Below are positions 18,461 to 27,755 of a stretch of DNA of 59,549 nucleotides, piece after piece (positions within the stretch are counted from its first letter, which is position 1; every line of letters begins with the position of its first letter). Both the position numbers and the translations under genes were made by a program. The notes below the pieces were generated by a model. It made no database searches. It was not told the DNA's origin and was given only the letters and a program-made list of their open reading frames with translations. The stretch is taken from NCBI GenBank assembly GCA_002316835.1, contig DCEG01000005.1, forward strand, positions 102,310 through 161,858, written 5' to 3'. This DNA is from Bacteroidales bacterium UBA1035 (GTDB lineage: Bacteria; Bacteroidota; Bacteroidia; Bacteroidales; Dysgonomonadaceae).

Positions 18461-20272
18461 ATGAGATCAAAAGTAACTTTATTCTTTGCGCTGTTTTTTG
18501 CGCTTTCTCTGTCGGCTCAATGGAAGCCTTCAGGTGACAAACTAAAGACCCGATGGGCTTCACAAATTGATGTGAATAACGTACTACCCGAGTATCCACG
18601 GCCTATAATGGAACGCTCGCAATGGCAAAATCTGAACGGTTTGTGGAATTACGCTATTTTGCCTGTTGGCAAACAAACGCCAACAACATTCGATGGGAAA
18701 ATTCTTGTTCCATTTGCTGTTGAATCAAGTTTATCAGGTGTACAGAAAAGAGTTGGTAGCGACAATGAACTATGGTATCAGCGTGAGTTCGCCGTTCCAT
18801 CTAATTGGAAGGGCAACAAAGTGTTACTACATTTCGGCGCTGTAGATTGGAAAGCCGATGTATGGGTAAACGATATTAAGGTGGGGCAACATACAGGTGG
18901 GTATACTCCATTCTCCTTCGATGTGACTTCGGCATTAAAGGGTGGAAGCAATAAGCTGATCGTAAAGGTATGGGATGGGACCGATCAGGGTTTTCAACCT
19001 CGCGGAAAGCAGGTCAATAATCCGCACGGTATTTGGTACACGCCGGTTACCGGAATCTGGCAAACGGTTTGGTTAGAGCCGGTACCTGAAAAGTACATTG
19101 AAAACGTAAAAATAGTTCCTGATGTTGACAAGAATATCATAACCATTGAAACTCTTACAAATGAAACATCTGCTTCAGATAGAGTAGAAGTGAAAGTAAT
19201 GGACGGCTCACGTGTAGTTGCTACCGGACAGTCGATTAACAACCAGCCCGTTGAAGTGTTCATGCCTGCAAATCCCAGATTATGGTCGCCTAATGATCCT
19301 TTCCTGTACAATCTGGAAGTTACGGTGTTTAATGGCTCAAAACAGCTGGATAAAGTGAAAAGTTATACTGCAATGCGTAAGTATGCCACTAAACGTGATG
19401 ACAAAGGAATTGTTCGCTTACAATTGAATAACAAAGATCTATTTCAGTTTGGTCCGCTTGATCAAGGTTGGTGGCCCGACGGATTGTACACTGCTCCAAC
19501 CGATGAAGCTTTAAAATATGATGTAGTAAAAACCAAAGACTTCGGTTTTAACATGATTCGTAAACACGTGAAAGTAGAACCAGCTCGCTGGTATATGCAT
19601 TGCGACCAATTAGGCATGATTGTTTGGCAGGATATGCCAAGCGGCGACAGAAGTCCTCAATGGCAGAACAGAAAATATTTTGACGGTGTTGAAATTCTTC
19701 GTTCGCCGGAATCTGAAGCTAATTTCCGTAAAGAGTGGAAAGAAATTATGGATTATCTTTACTCTTATCCCTCAATTGGAGTGTGGGTTCCTTTCAACGA
19801 AGCTTGGGGCCAATTTAAGACTGAAGAAATTACTGAATGGACAAAACAATATGATCCATCTCGTCTGGTTAATCCTGCCAGTGGGGGAAATCATTATCCT
19901 GTAGGAGATATGCTCGATTTACATAATTACCCGCAACCTGAAATGTACCTTTATGATGGACAACGCCCCACTGTTTTGGGGGAATACGGTGGAATTGGCT
20001 GGGCAAATAAGGAACACCTTTGGGAGCCTGACAGAAACTGGGGTTATGTACAATTCAACAGTTCCGATGAAGTAACTAACGAATATATAAAATACGCAGA
20101 GCAACTAAAACAAATGATCCGTCAAGGATTTTCAGCAGCTGTATATACTCAAACAACCGACGTGGAAGTGGAAGTTAATGGTCTGATGACATACGACAGA
20201 GCATTGGTGAAGATTGATGAAAGTAGAGTACGAAAAGTAAATCAGGAAATATGCAATATCCTTTCCGACTAA
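18461..20272 (+). CDS. GH2 family glycosidase (sugar-binding and TIM-barrel domains)
   Basis: An exported exo-glycosidase of the beta-galactosidase/glucuronidase family, with a signal peptide ending in LSLSAQ. Domains in order are the jelly-roll sugar-binding domain (about 50-210, with GAVDWKADVWVND), an immunoglobulin-like domain (about 215-310) and the TIM barrel (about 320-600). Acid/base E447 lies in PFNEAWG and nucleophile E508 in LGEYGGIG. At 603 residues it is a short GH2 without extra C-terminal domains. Substrate is uncertain; arabinose- or galactose-containing side chains are suggested by the neighbours. Its end overlaps the next gene by 22 bases. Confidence 0.9.
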   Translation: MRSKVTLFFALFFALSLSAQWKPSGDKLKTRWASQIDVNNVLPEYPRPIMERSQWQNLNGLWNYAILPVGKQTPTTFDGKILVPFAVESSLSGVQKRVGSDNELWYQREFAVPSNWKGNKVLLHFGAVDWKADVWVNDIKVGQHTGGYTPFSFDVTSALKGGSNKLIVKVWDGTDQGFQPRGKQVNNPHGIWYTPVTGIWQTVWLEPVPEKYIENVKIVPDVDKNIITIETLTNETSASDRVEVKVMDGSRVVATGQSINNQPVEVFMPANPRLWSPNDPFLYNLEVTVFNGSKQLDKVKSYTAMRKYATKRDDKGIVRLQLNNKDLFQFGPLDQGWWPDGLYTAPTDEALKYDVVKTKDFGFNMIRKHVKVEPARWYMHCDQLGMIVWQDMPSGDRSPQWQNRKYFDGVEILRSPESEANFRKEWKEIMDYLYSYPSIGVWVPFNEAWGQFKTEEITEWTKQYDPSRLVNPASGGNHYPVGDMLDLHNYPQPEMYLYDGQRPTVLGEYGGIGWANKEHLWEPDRNWGYVQFNSSDEVTNEYIKYAEQLKQMIRQGFSAAVYTQTTDVEVEVNGLMTYDRALVKIDESRVRKVNQEICNILSD

Positions 20273-21405
20273 TATTTTGTGTGCTTGTAATCTTTTCCTT
20301 CTCTTGTCAGACACGAGAGAAGGAGAATAGCAACACCGATTATTATTTGGAATGGGATCAAGAAACTCTTGTATGCATAGCTAACGAGGGAAGTTATCCT
20401 CGCATGCGCCGCTTAGTCGATGGTTCGTTATTGGTTGTCTATGAGAATAGGAGAGGTGATGTTGTCTCAAAACGAAGCACCGACGAAGGTGCTTCGTGGA
20501 GTTCACCCTCGATTATATACCCGTGTTTCGATTATGTGAATGAAACTAACGGATTGGCTTGCAAAGTAAACATAGCCAATCCGGAGTTTATCCAGCTGAG
20601 AAATAATGATATACTTTTTGTATGTAACCTGCGTCCGGACAAAAATGAAGTTTTTTCTTTTGCAATTGCCATAAAACGTAGCACAGATAACGGAAAGTCG
20701 TGGAGTGATTCACAGATTTTGTATAAAGCTGCGCCACGGTTTATTGATGGTTGTTGGGAACCGTCATTCTTGTTATTACCGGACGGCACTTTACAAATAT
20801 ATTTTGCAAATGAATTTCCATATCAACAATCCATCGATCAGGAAATATCGATGATTTATTCAAAGGATGACGGCGAAACTTGGTCAAAAGAACCCACGAG
20901 AATAAGTTTTAGGAAAAACTTCAGAGACGGCATGCCTGTAGCCGTTCACGATAACACAAATATATATGTGGCTATAGAAGACAATGCAGCAGATCAATTC
21001 AAACCTTACATTGTGCAATCTTCTATTTCAGATAACTGGAAAGAAGCAGTCACTGCTAATTCACAGAATCGTTATTCAGCATTAAAAAATTCGCTTTCAG
21101 ACTCGGTATATGCTGGTGCACCTTATCTCATCCGTACAGATAACGGATTTTATATATTATCTTATCAAACAACAGAAAATAGAGCTTCAAATTGGGAATT
21201 ATCTACGATGGAGGTTGTTGTCAGTGATACACCCTCCCTTTTCAGAAACCCAACACAACCGTTTAACGTCCCTATATCGAAAGAAGCCAAATGGAACTCA
21301 TTAACCGATTTAGGAAATAATACGCTAGCAGCTTTAGCATCCACCAACTTCAATTCCGATAAAATCGGCATATGGATGATTAAGGGAAAAATAATTAACA
21401 ATTAA
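20251..21405 (+). CDS. BNR/Asp-box glycosidase, sialidase-fold, possibly GH93-like exo-arabinanase
   Basis: A 384-residue lipoprotein (signal MQYPFRLIFCVLVIFSFSC, Cys at 19). Three Asp boxes mark a six-bladed propeller: STDEGASW (about 77-84), STDNGKSW (144-151) and SKDDGETW (204-211). The Arg-triad layout of true sialidases is not obvious. E170 (GCWEPS) and E243 (AIEDN) sit where GH93 exo-arabinanases carry catalytic acids, and both flanking glycosidase types fit arabinan. GH93 is therefore my preferred reading, with a generic BNR protein as the alternative. The start lies inside the GH2 gene, and the lipobox begins in the overlap, which supports this ATG. Confidence 0.75.
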   Translation: MQYPFRLIFCVLVIFSFSCQTREKENSNTDYYLEWDQETLVCIANEGSYPRMRRLVDGSLLVVYENRRGDVVSKRSTDEGASWSSPSIIYPCFDYVNETNGLACKVNIANPEFIQLRNNDILFVCNLRPDKNEVFSFAIAIKRSTDNGKSWSDSQILYKAAPRFIDGCWEPSFLLLPDGTLQIYFANEFPYQQSIDQEISMIYSKDDGETWSKEPTRISFRKNFRDGMPVAVHDNTNIYVAIEDNAADQFKPYIVQSSISDNWKEAVTANSQNRYSALKNSLSDSVYAGAPYLIRTDNGFYILSYQTTENRASNWELSTMEVVVSDTPSLFRNPTQPFNVPISKEAKWNSLTDLGNNTLAALASTNFNSDKIGIWMIKGKIINN

Positions 21406-21409
21406 CTTT

Positions 21410-22402
21410 ATGTTTCGATCTATTTATTCATCGCTTTTAATTCTACTTTTGGTTTCGTGTAAAAGTAACGAAACTGTTGTAACTGAACCTATAATTACCT
21501 ACAAAAATCCGGTAGTAAATTACAGTCTTCCTGACCCGACAATTATAAAAGCCAACGATGGTTATTTTTATCTCTATGCGACTGAAGATATAAGAAATAC
21601 GCCCATTCATAAGTCAAAGAACTTGATCGATTGGGAACTCATTGGCACGGCTTTTACTAATGAAACAAGGCCCACATTCGAAGCTCGTGGCGGATTATGG
21701 GCACCTGACATTAATTATATCAATGGAAAATATGTACTGTATTATTCCATGTCAGTGTGGGGTGGGGAATGGACTTGCGGAATTGGCGTAGCGACCTCTG
21801 ATAAGCCCGAAGGACCGTTTACCGATCACGGGAAACTTTTTAGAAGCAACGAGATTGCTGTTCAGAACTCCATCGACCAGTTTTATATCGAAGAAAACGG
21901 AAAAAAGTACTTGTTTTGGGGCAGCTTTCGTGGAATTTATGCTGTAGAGTTATCTGATGACGGCCTATCTTTGAAACCGGATGCAGAGAAAAGACAAATA
22001 GCCGGAACGGCTTATGAAGGGGTGTATGTCCACAAAAGAGATGGATATTATTATATGTTTGCTTCTGTTGGTACGTGTTGCGAAGGATTAAACAGCACAT
22101 ACACAACTGTTGTGGGACGTTCTGATAATCTTTTTGGTCCTTATCTTGATAAGGAAGGTCGATCAATGATGGATAACCATCACGAAATTCTTATACAAAA
22201 AAACACAAAGTTTGTTGGGACTGGGCATAATTCCGAAATTGTATCCGACAAAAAAGGACAAGACTGGATATTTTATCACGGTGTTTCTGTTGATAATCCT
22301 AAAGGGCGGGTCTTGTTGTTGGACAAGATCACCTGGAAAAATAATTGGCCGGAGGTAAAGGGACAAAACCCATCACTGGAATCAGACATACCTGTTTTTT
22401 AA
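21410..22402 (+). CDS. GH43 family glycosidase, arabinanase-like lipoprotein
   Basis: A second GH43 in the cluster, 330 residues, with lipobox LLVSC (Cys at 17). The catalytic triad is D42 (LPDPT), D156 (NSIDQF) and E203 (YEGVYV), and GTGHNS (271-276) matches the conserved His of arabinan-active GH43 enzymes. Endo- or exo-alpha-1,5-arabinanase activity is likely but not provable here. It begins 5 bases after the BNR stop, so it belongs to the same transcript. Confidence 0.9.
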   Translation: MFRSIYSSLLILLLVSCKSNETVVTEPIITYKNPVVNYSLPDPTIIKANDGYFYLYATEDIRNTPIHKSKNLIDWELIGTAFTNETRPTFEARGGLWAPDINYINGKYVLYYSMSVWGGEWTCGIGVATSDKPEGPFTDHGKLFRSNEIAVQNSIDQFYIEENGKKYLFWGSFRGIYAVELSDDGLSLKPDAEKRQIAGTAYEGVYVHKRDGYYYMFASVGTCCEGLNSTYTTVVGRSDNLFGPYLDKEGRSMMDNHHEILIQKNTKFVGTGHNSEIVSDKKGQDWIFYHGVSVDNPKGRVLLLDKITWKNNWPEVKGQNPSLESDIPVF

Positions 22403-22490
22403 ATATTTCTTCTATTTAAGCATGTTGTTAAATTAATTCTTATTTTTGTGTTTGAAAAATGAACACTTAAATAATTTTAAATATAAAAAA

Positions 22491-23642
22491 ATGAAAGTAA
22501 GCAGATTAATTTGGCTGGTAGCTATTATTGCTATCGTTGCTTGTACCCCCAAGCAAAAAGAGATCGTTGAAGAATCTTCGACATTATCAGGATTGAAAAA
22601 AAGTGATTTTCAATCGGTTGTTGATGGAGATTCAACAGATTTGTATGTATTGAAAAATGCTAATGGAATGGAAGTCGCCGTAACAAATTATGGCGGACGT
22701 ATTGTTTCGGTAATGGTTCCCGATAAAAATGGAACCTTACAGGATGTTGTGCTTGGATTCGATTCCGTTCAAGGCTATACATCTGTAGATAATAACCTGG
22801 GTGCTACTATTGGACGCTACGGAAATCGTATTGAAAAAGGCAAAATCAAAGTTGCCGGAGTTGAATATCAACTTCCCTTGAATAACAACGGTAATACACT
22901 GCACGGCGGTCCTCAAGGATACGATAAAAAAGTGTTCAAAGCCGTTCAGCCCGATAGCCAGACAGTTGTTTTAACTTATTTGTCACCTGACGGTGAAGCC
23001 GGTTTTCCCGGAAACTTGAACGTGAAAGTTACCATGAATTTGACGAACGACAATGCAATCGATATTCAATATGAAGCTGACACCGACAAAGAAACTGTTG
23101 TGAATCTCACAAATCATTCTTATTTTAATCTAAGTGGAGATCCTCACAATACAGTTTTGGATCATACTTTGATGATTAATGCAGATGGTTATACTCCAAT
23201 AAATGATGTATCAATAACTTCGGGTAAAATTGATAAAGTAGAAGGCACACCTATGGATTTTAAAGTTCCGACTCCTATTGGCCAACGTATTGATGACACT
23301 ACTTTTGTACAATTAAAAAATGGCAAAGGATACGATCACAACTGGGTTTTAAATACAAATGGTGACATTACTCAAGTAGCGGCAACAGTTGTTTCTCCGG
23401 TAACCGGTATTCAATTAGATGTGTACACAACAGAACCCGGATTACAGATTTATACAGGTAATTTTCTTAACGGTACAATGACCGGAAAAAAAGGAATTCC
23501 TTACAATTTTCGCACAGCTATTTGTTTAGAATCGCAAAAATATCCGGATTCTCCAAACAAACCCGACTGGCCTCAACCATATCTGAAACCGGGCGAAAAA
23601 TATACAAGCCGTTGTATTTATAAGTTTTCAGTAAAACAATAA
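22491..23642 (+). CDS. galM: aldose 1-epimerase (mutarotase), lipoprotein
   Basis: GalM interconverts alpha and beta anomers of aldoses. I place the start at ATG 22491, because MKVSRLIWLVAIIAIVAC is then a proper lipoprotein signal (Cys at 18); the longer frame from 22446 would precede it with 15 unlikely residues. Family motifs are YGGRI, GRYGNRI, the catalytic His in TNHSYFNL and the catalytic Glu near TEPGLQ. Being exported, it would act on sugars released by the upstream glycosidases in the periplasm. A terminator follows at 23662. Confidence 0.92.
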   Translation: MKVSRLIWLVAIIAIVACTPKQKEIVEESSTLSGLKKSDFQSVVDGDSTDLYVLKNANGMEVAVTNYGGRIVSVMVPDKNGTLQDVVLGFDSVQGYTSVDNNLGATIGRYGNRIEKGKIKVAGVEYQLPLNNNGNTLHGGPQGYDKKVFKAVQPDSQTVVLTYLSPDGEAGFPGNLNVKVTMNLTNDNAIDIQYEADTDKETVVNLTNHSYFNLSGDPHNTVLDHTLMINADGYTPINDVSITSGKIDKVEGTPMDFKVPTPIGQRIDDTTFVQLKNGKGYDHNWVLNTNGDITQVAATVVSPVTGIQLDVYTTEPGLQIYTGNFLNGTMTGKKGIPYNFRTAICLESQKYPDSPNKPDWPQPYLKPGEKYTSRCIYKFSVKQ

Positions 23643-23661
23643 TTCAAATATGTTTAAATGG

Positions 23662-23697
23662 ATAGGAGTGTCGTTGATGATGATACTCCTATTTTTA
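23662..23697 (+). terminator. terminator after galM
   Basis: An 11-bp stem (ATAGGAGTGTC at 23662-23672, GATACTCCTAT at 23682-23692, one wobble pair) and a T run end the glycosidase transcript. Confidence 0.85.
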
Positions 23698-23725
23698 AAA
23701 ATAATCCATAATTCAATCAAATCCA

Positions 23726-24511
23726 ATGAAAACAAAATCCTTACTTCTGTTATCGATCGTATTATTTCTTGCTCCACAATTTATTTGGTCGCAATCGAAG
23801 AAACAAAGAGAATTTTACCAACTCACAGTTTATCATTACAATACTATAGATCAGGAAAAAATTCTCGATAATTATCTGCAATCTGCTCTGATCCCGGCTT
23901 TACACAGTATGAAAATTAAATCTGTTGGTGTTTTTAAGGCTATTGCAAATGATACTTCGGTAAACAAAACTATGTATGTCTTTATTCCGCTTAAATCGCT
24001 GGACATGGTAGATAAGATTAATACAGGTTTGCTTAAAAACGACAAATTGATAGCAAATAATAAAGAATATGCGGATGTGGCGTACAACAAACCTGCATAC
24101 AGCCGTATGGAAACAATATTGCTAAAGGCTTTTCCTTTGGCTCCTGTAATGAAACTTCCAAAATTAAACTCTCCAAAAAACCAAAGAGTATATGAACTGC
24201 GGAGTTATGAAAGTGCCAGTGAAAAGATTTTCAGAAATAAAGTTCATATGTTTAATGAAGGCGGCGAAATGGATATTTTCACTAAGTTGAATTTCAACCC
24301 TGTATTTTACAGTGAAGTTATTGCGGGTGCAAAAATGCCTAATTTGATGTATATGACAACTTTTGAAAATAAAAAAGACAGGGATGAGCATTGGGCTGAA
24401 TTTGGAAAACACCCCGATTGGAAACGAATGTCTTCTCTTCCTGAATACCAAAATAATGTTTCGCATATCGATCAGATATTTCTGCGTCCTGCAGACTATT
24501 CCGATTTTTAA
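23726..24511 (+). CDS. secreted NIPSNAP family protein
   Basis: A 261-residue protein with a signal peptide (LLLLSIVLFLAPQFIWSQ). Two ferredoxin-like NIPSNAP halves follow: REFYQLTVYHY at about 30 and QRVYELRSYES at about 153. Family members lack a defined biochemical role. Related Bacteroidetes genes often sit in sugar-acid or polysaccharide loci, and this one directly follows the glycosidase cluster but behind a terminator. Confidence 0.85.
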   Translation: MKTKSLLLLSIVLFLAPQFIWSQSKKQREFYQLTVYHYNTIDQEKILDNYLQSALIPALHSMKIKSVGVFKAIANDTSVNKTMYVFIPLKSLDMVDKINTGLLKNDKLIANNKEYADVAYNKPAYSRMETILLKAFPLAPVMKLPKLNSPKNQRVYELRSYESASEKIFRNKVHMFNEGGEMDIFTKLNFNPVFYSEVIAGAKMPNLMYMTTFENKKDRDEHWAEFGKHPDWKRMSSLPEYQNNVSHIDQIFLRPADYSDF

Positions 24512-24529
24512 AAGTTAATTTCAACAATT

Positions 24530-24736
24530 ATGGATACCGGATTCTTACAAGAAGTTTGGTTCATTCCCATAATCATAATTCTGGCACTATTTGATGCGGT
24601 TATGAAAGCTGTTGCTATGTGGAGATCAGCTCGAAACAATCATTTGGCATGGTTTGTATGTATTGCGGTTTTCAATACAATTGGCATTTTACCGATTGTG
24701 TATTTGGTGTTGAACAAACAAAAAGCACTGAATTGA
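24530..24736 (+). CDS. DUF5652-like small membrane protein
   Basis: A 68-residue protein with two transmembrane segments (about 9-27 and 40-60). The WFVCIAVFNTIGILPIVYL pattern is typical of DUF5652 (a PLD-N-like two-helix membrane domain). Function is unknown. It lies 18 bases after the NIPSNAP gene and is probably cotranscribed with it. Confidence 0.8.
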   Translation: MDTGFLQEVWFIPIIIILALFDAVMKAVAMWRSARNNHLAWFVCIAVFNTIGILPIVYLVLNKQKALN

Positions 24737-24750
24737 GAATAGATAAAAAA

Positions 24751-24788
24751 CAGAAAAGAAGTGTTTATGCACTTCTTTTCTGTTTTTA
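24751..24788. terminator. bidirectional terminator between DUF5652 gene and nth
   Basis: Perfect 13-bp stem (24751-24763 with 24770-24782) and a 6-base loop, flanked by A6 and T5 so that it works on both strands. It separates two convergent genes. Confidence 0.9.
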
Positions 24789-24811
24789 TCTTTATTTTTT
24801 TCGCTTCACTT

Positions 24812-25462
24812 CTATTTTTCACCAAGAACTTCTCTCTTATAATATTTACACCAATCCCTTAGACCACAAATTTCACATTTAGGTTTTCTAGCTACACAAA
24901 TATATCTGCCATGTAAAATAAGCCAATGATGCGCTTTTGTCAATAATCTTTCGGGAATGTATTTTACTAATTCCCTTTCGGTTTCGAGTGGTGATTTGGA
25001 GTTATCGGTCAAACCAATTCGGTTGGCAACTCTGAAAACGTGTGTATCAACGGCCATAGCCGGAAGGTCAAAAGCAACGGACAACATCACGTTTGCTGTT
25101 TTTCTTCCAACGCCCGGAATAGTCAATAAATCGTCAATGTTGGACGGAACTTCACCTTTGAAATCCGAAACAAGCTTTTTTGCCATTCCTACCAGATTTT
25201 TGGCTTTGTTGTTTGGGTATGAGCACGATTTTATGTATTCAAAAACCTCATCGGGTGACGATGCAGCCATTACTTCAGGAGTTGGGAATACTTCAAAAAC
25301 ACGTGGAGAGATTATATTCACTCGTTTATCTGTACATTGTGCAGATAGAATAACGGCAACGAGCAATTGATAATTGTTGGCATAGTGCAATTCTGTTTCA
25401 GCGGATTCGGCGTTAGCCTCGAACCAGTCCATCACGTATTTGAAGTGTTGTTCTTTCGTCAT
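24812..25462 (-). CDS. nth: endonuclease III (DNA glycosylase/AP lyase)
   Basis: Base-excision repair enzyme for oxidised pyrimidines. The helix-hairpin-helix motif ends in PGVGRKTA with catalytic K121, and the catalytic aspartate is D139 (AVDTHVFR). The [4Fe-4S] cluster ligands are C189, C196, C199 and C205 in the C-X6-C-X2-C-X5-C pattern. The length of 216 residues is normal. It is last in a minus-strand run of four genes, 4 bases after the M81 stop. Confidence 0.97.
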   Translation of the reverse strand: MTKEQHFKYVMDWFEANAESAETELHYANNYQLLVAVILSAQCTDKRVNIISPRVFEVFPTPEVMAASSPDEVFEYIKSCSYPNNKAKNLVGMAKKLVSDFKGEVPSNIDDLLTIPGVGRKTANVMLSVAFDLPAMAVDTHVFRVANRIGLTDNSKSPLETERELVKYIPERLLTKAHHWLILHGRYICVARKPKCEICGLRDWCKYYKREVLGEK

Positions 25463-25466
25463 TTTT

Positions 25467-27035
25467 TCACTTTAAAATTTTATCCGATAACGGAATGAAT
25501 GTTGCACTTAAATCAGGGTCAGCCATATCCGGATCGAGTGGATACATTGGACGATTAATGCGTTTGTAATCAAGTCGAAGTAAATCCTGATCCACTCCGC
25601 CAGGGGTCAACGCCATCAACCAATCGCCGCGCAAATCGTATAATTCGGGGACGAGATAACCTATTTTTACCACCAAAATATCTGCCTCACGAGGATTTAA
25701 TCCCAATTTGGTAAAGTCTTTTTCGTAATGATATGCCATTCTTCTTTCAGTAACAATTACTGATGTATTTCCGTTCTTTACCACCACTTCCGTTTTGGCA
25801 TTGGGATGCCCTTCGTAAATGGCGGTAATAGTTCCTGTAATTCTGACAGGTGGAGCATATCGGTTATCTACGGCAGCTCCGGCAGTAGCATCTATTTTTC
25901 CTCCAACACCGATCTCTTTAGCCTTTTTCACGAACTCTTCACCAGGTATTGAGGCATAAATCAACGATTTTGCCTTGGGACCTTTCAGTTCAGGGCGTTT
26001 CAAAATTTCGGTCAATGTCCACGTTACATCGCCTGCGCCTCCGGCAGTAGGATTATCACCCATATCACTAATGATGAAAGGCTTTTTTTCGCTGGTCAAC
26101 GCTTTTTCAAGAGCTTCGTCTAAATAAACTGTAGGTGCGACAAATTCAAATTCTTTTCTTACGTCCCAAAAATGTTGAGCGAGTTTTTCTGCTGCTTGTC
26201 CAACGGCTTCTTTATCATCGCCGTAAGCCATTACTACAGCGTGATTACGAGGTTCGTCAGCCCAGGGATATGACATCCATATAGCAGCATCAATCACGTT
26301 GTCGCCATCGGTAACACCCGGAATCTCGGCATAAAGGCTTTTTCCCGGCTCGATGCGGGTACTGGTTTTTTCGCCCGGAAGTAGAATGGGAACAGGAATC
26401 CATGCTTTATATGTCGGTTTTCCTTTACCGTTTTCGAGACGATTGAGTAGATTTACAACCGCTCTTTTTTTCGATTCAATAGCATCTTCATGTGGAGCTA
26501 AACGATAGCAGGTAATTAAGTCGGTATTTTGTGCCAATCGGGGTGAAACGCTTCCGTGCAAGTCCATGGATGTGGAGATCAACACGTCGGTGCCTACCAA
26601 CTCGCGGATTCGAACCAGAAAATCACCTTCCGGATCGTCTAGTCCCTGAACGCTCATGGCACCGTGAATATCGAAGAAGATAGCATCTAACGGAAGTTTT
26701 GCTTTTAAACTGTCAAGGGTTTTGCCTACCAATGATTCATAAGCCTCACGCGTTACAATTCCGCCGGGCATGGCGTGCCCACGTAACGTGGGGAGCCAAA
26801 CAGCACGGTCTATAATGCCTGAGTCGGCAGAAAAGAATGGATAATATGTAAAAACACTGTCGCCGTATCGCGTTCTAAATGCGTCTTCGTTTGAAACTGC
26901 CGGTGAAAATGTGCTCGATTCAATAGCGAGCCCGGCAATGGCTATTCGGGGGAGTTTTTTATCTTGTTGCATACAACTAACGGATAATAGTCCAAGGATT
27001 ACAACGGATAAAACTCCGAAAACTGATTTTTTCAT
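25467..27035 (-). CDS. M81 (MlrC-like) metallopeptidase with lipoprotein signal
   Basis: M81 proteins are zinc peptidases related to MlrC, which degrades linearised microcystin and other small peptides. Recognisable stretches are IAIAGLAIESSTFSP near the N-terminus, FFDIHGAMSVQG, STSMDLHGSVSP and SDMGDNPTAGGAGD. The 522-residue product has a lipoprotein signal (LLSVSC, Cys at 21), unlike the better-known cytoplasmic members, so it should act in the periplasm or at the surface. It lies between rsmE and nth with gaps of 12 and 4 bases, an unrelated pair of housekeeping genes. Confidence 0.87.
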   Translation of the reverse strand: MKKSVFGVLSVVILGLLSVSCMQQDKKLPRIAIAGLAIESSTFSPAVSNEDAFRTRYGDSVFTYYPFFSADSGIIDRAVWLPTLRGHAMPGGIVTREAYESLVGKTLDSLKAKLPLDAIFFDIHGAMSVQGLDDPEGDFLVRIRELVGTDVLISTSMDLHGSVSPRLAQNTDLITCYRLAPHEDAIESKKRAVVNLLNRLENGKGKPTYKAWIPVPILLPGEKTSTRIEPGKSLYAEIPGVTDGDNVIDAAIWMSYPWADEPRNHAVVMAYGDDKEAVGQAAEKLAQHFWDVRKEFEFVAPTVYLDEALEKALTSEKKPFIISDMGDNPTAGGAGDVTWTLTEILKRPELKGPKAKSLIYASIPGEEFVKKAKEIGVGGKIDATAGAAVDNRYAPPVRITGTITAIYEGHPNAKTEVVVKNGNTSVIVTERRMAYHYEKDFTKLGLNPREADILVVKIGYLVPELYDLRGDWLMALTPGGVDQDLLRLDYKRINRPMYPLDPDMADPDLSATFIPLSDKILK

Positions 27036-27047
27036 AACTTTTTTATT

Positions 27048-27755
27048 CTATATATTATTAATAATATGTACTGTGTGACAGGAAGCCAAACAAGCTGTTT
27101 CGGTTCTTAATCTGTTTTCACCCAGGCTGGTTGGCTCAAACCCAAAGTTAAGAGCTTGTTGAATTTCTTCTTCGCTGAAATCACCTTCTGGGCCAATAAG
27201 GATCAGCACGTTTTCTCCTTTGCGATAACTCTGCGGCAAGAATCCTTTTTCTGCCTCGTAGCAATGAGCGATAAATTTTCGCCCGTCAAAGGGCTGCTGA
27301 ATAAACTGATCAAATGAGATTAATTCGTCTATAGTCGGAATTACGGCCTGTTGAGATTGTTTCATAGCCGAAACAATTATTTTTTCCAATCTTTCTTTTT
27401 TCAGCTCTTTTCTTTCTGAAAACCGGCACAATAAAGGAGAAAATCTATCAATTCCGATTTCAGTGGCTTTTTCGATAAACCATTCGATTCGATCAATATT
27501 TTTGGTAGGAGCAAATGCTATCTGTAAATTGAAGTTCCACGATTTTGGTTGCGAAACTGCTTTGTCTATTCTAACCATGCAATGCTTCGGATGTGCCTGA
27601 ATGAGCATACAATCGTAAAAGAATCCCTTCCCGTCAGTTACGGTCAATCTATCACCTTCTTTCATTCGAAGCACCTTCACACAGTGGAGCGATTCCTGTT
27701 CCGGTAACTGCTGAGAGTGTCTTATATCAGTTGCGTAAAAGATTGTATCAGCCAT
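27048..27755 (-). CDS. rsmE: 16S rRNA m3U1498 methyltransferase
   Basis: RsmE methylates U1498 of 16S rRNA. It is a SPOUT-fold enzyme with PUA-like N-terminus (about 1-70) and knotted C-terminus (VLILIGPEGDFSEEEI and LGENRLRTETA for AdoMet binding). I prefer ATG 27755 (MADTIFYATD), giving 235 residues. It overlaps the stop of the upstream gene by 8 bases; the alternative ATG at 27770 adds five residues. Confidence 0.95.
   Translation of the reverse strand: MADTIFYATDIRHSQQLPEQESLHCVKVLRMKEGDRLTVTDGKGFFYDCMLIQAHPKHCMVRIDKAVSQPKSWNFNLQIAFAPTKNIDRIEWFIEKATEIGIDRFSPLLCRFSERKELKKERLEKIIVSAMKQSQQAVIPTIDELISFDQFIQQPFDGRKFIAHCYEAEKGFLPQSYRKGENVLILIGPEGDFSEEEIQQALNFGFEPTSLGENRLRTETACLASCHTVHIINNI

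Noticed and set aside
23650..23871. 73-residue frame after galM
   Set aside because: It spans the galM terminator and the signal sequence of the NIPSNAP gene in another frame.
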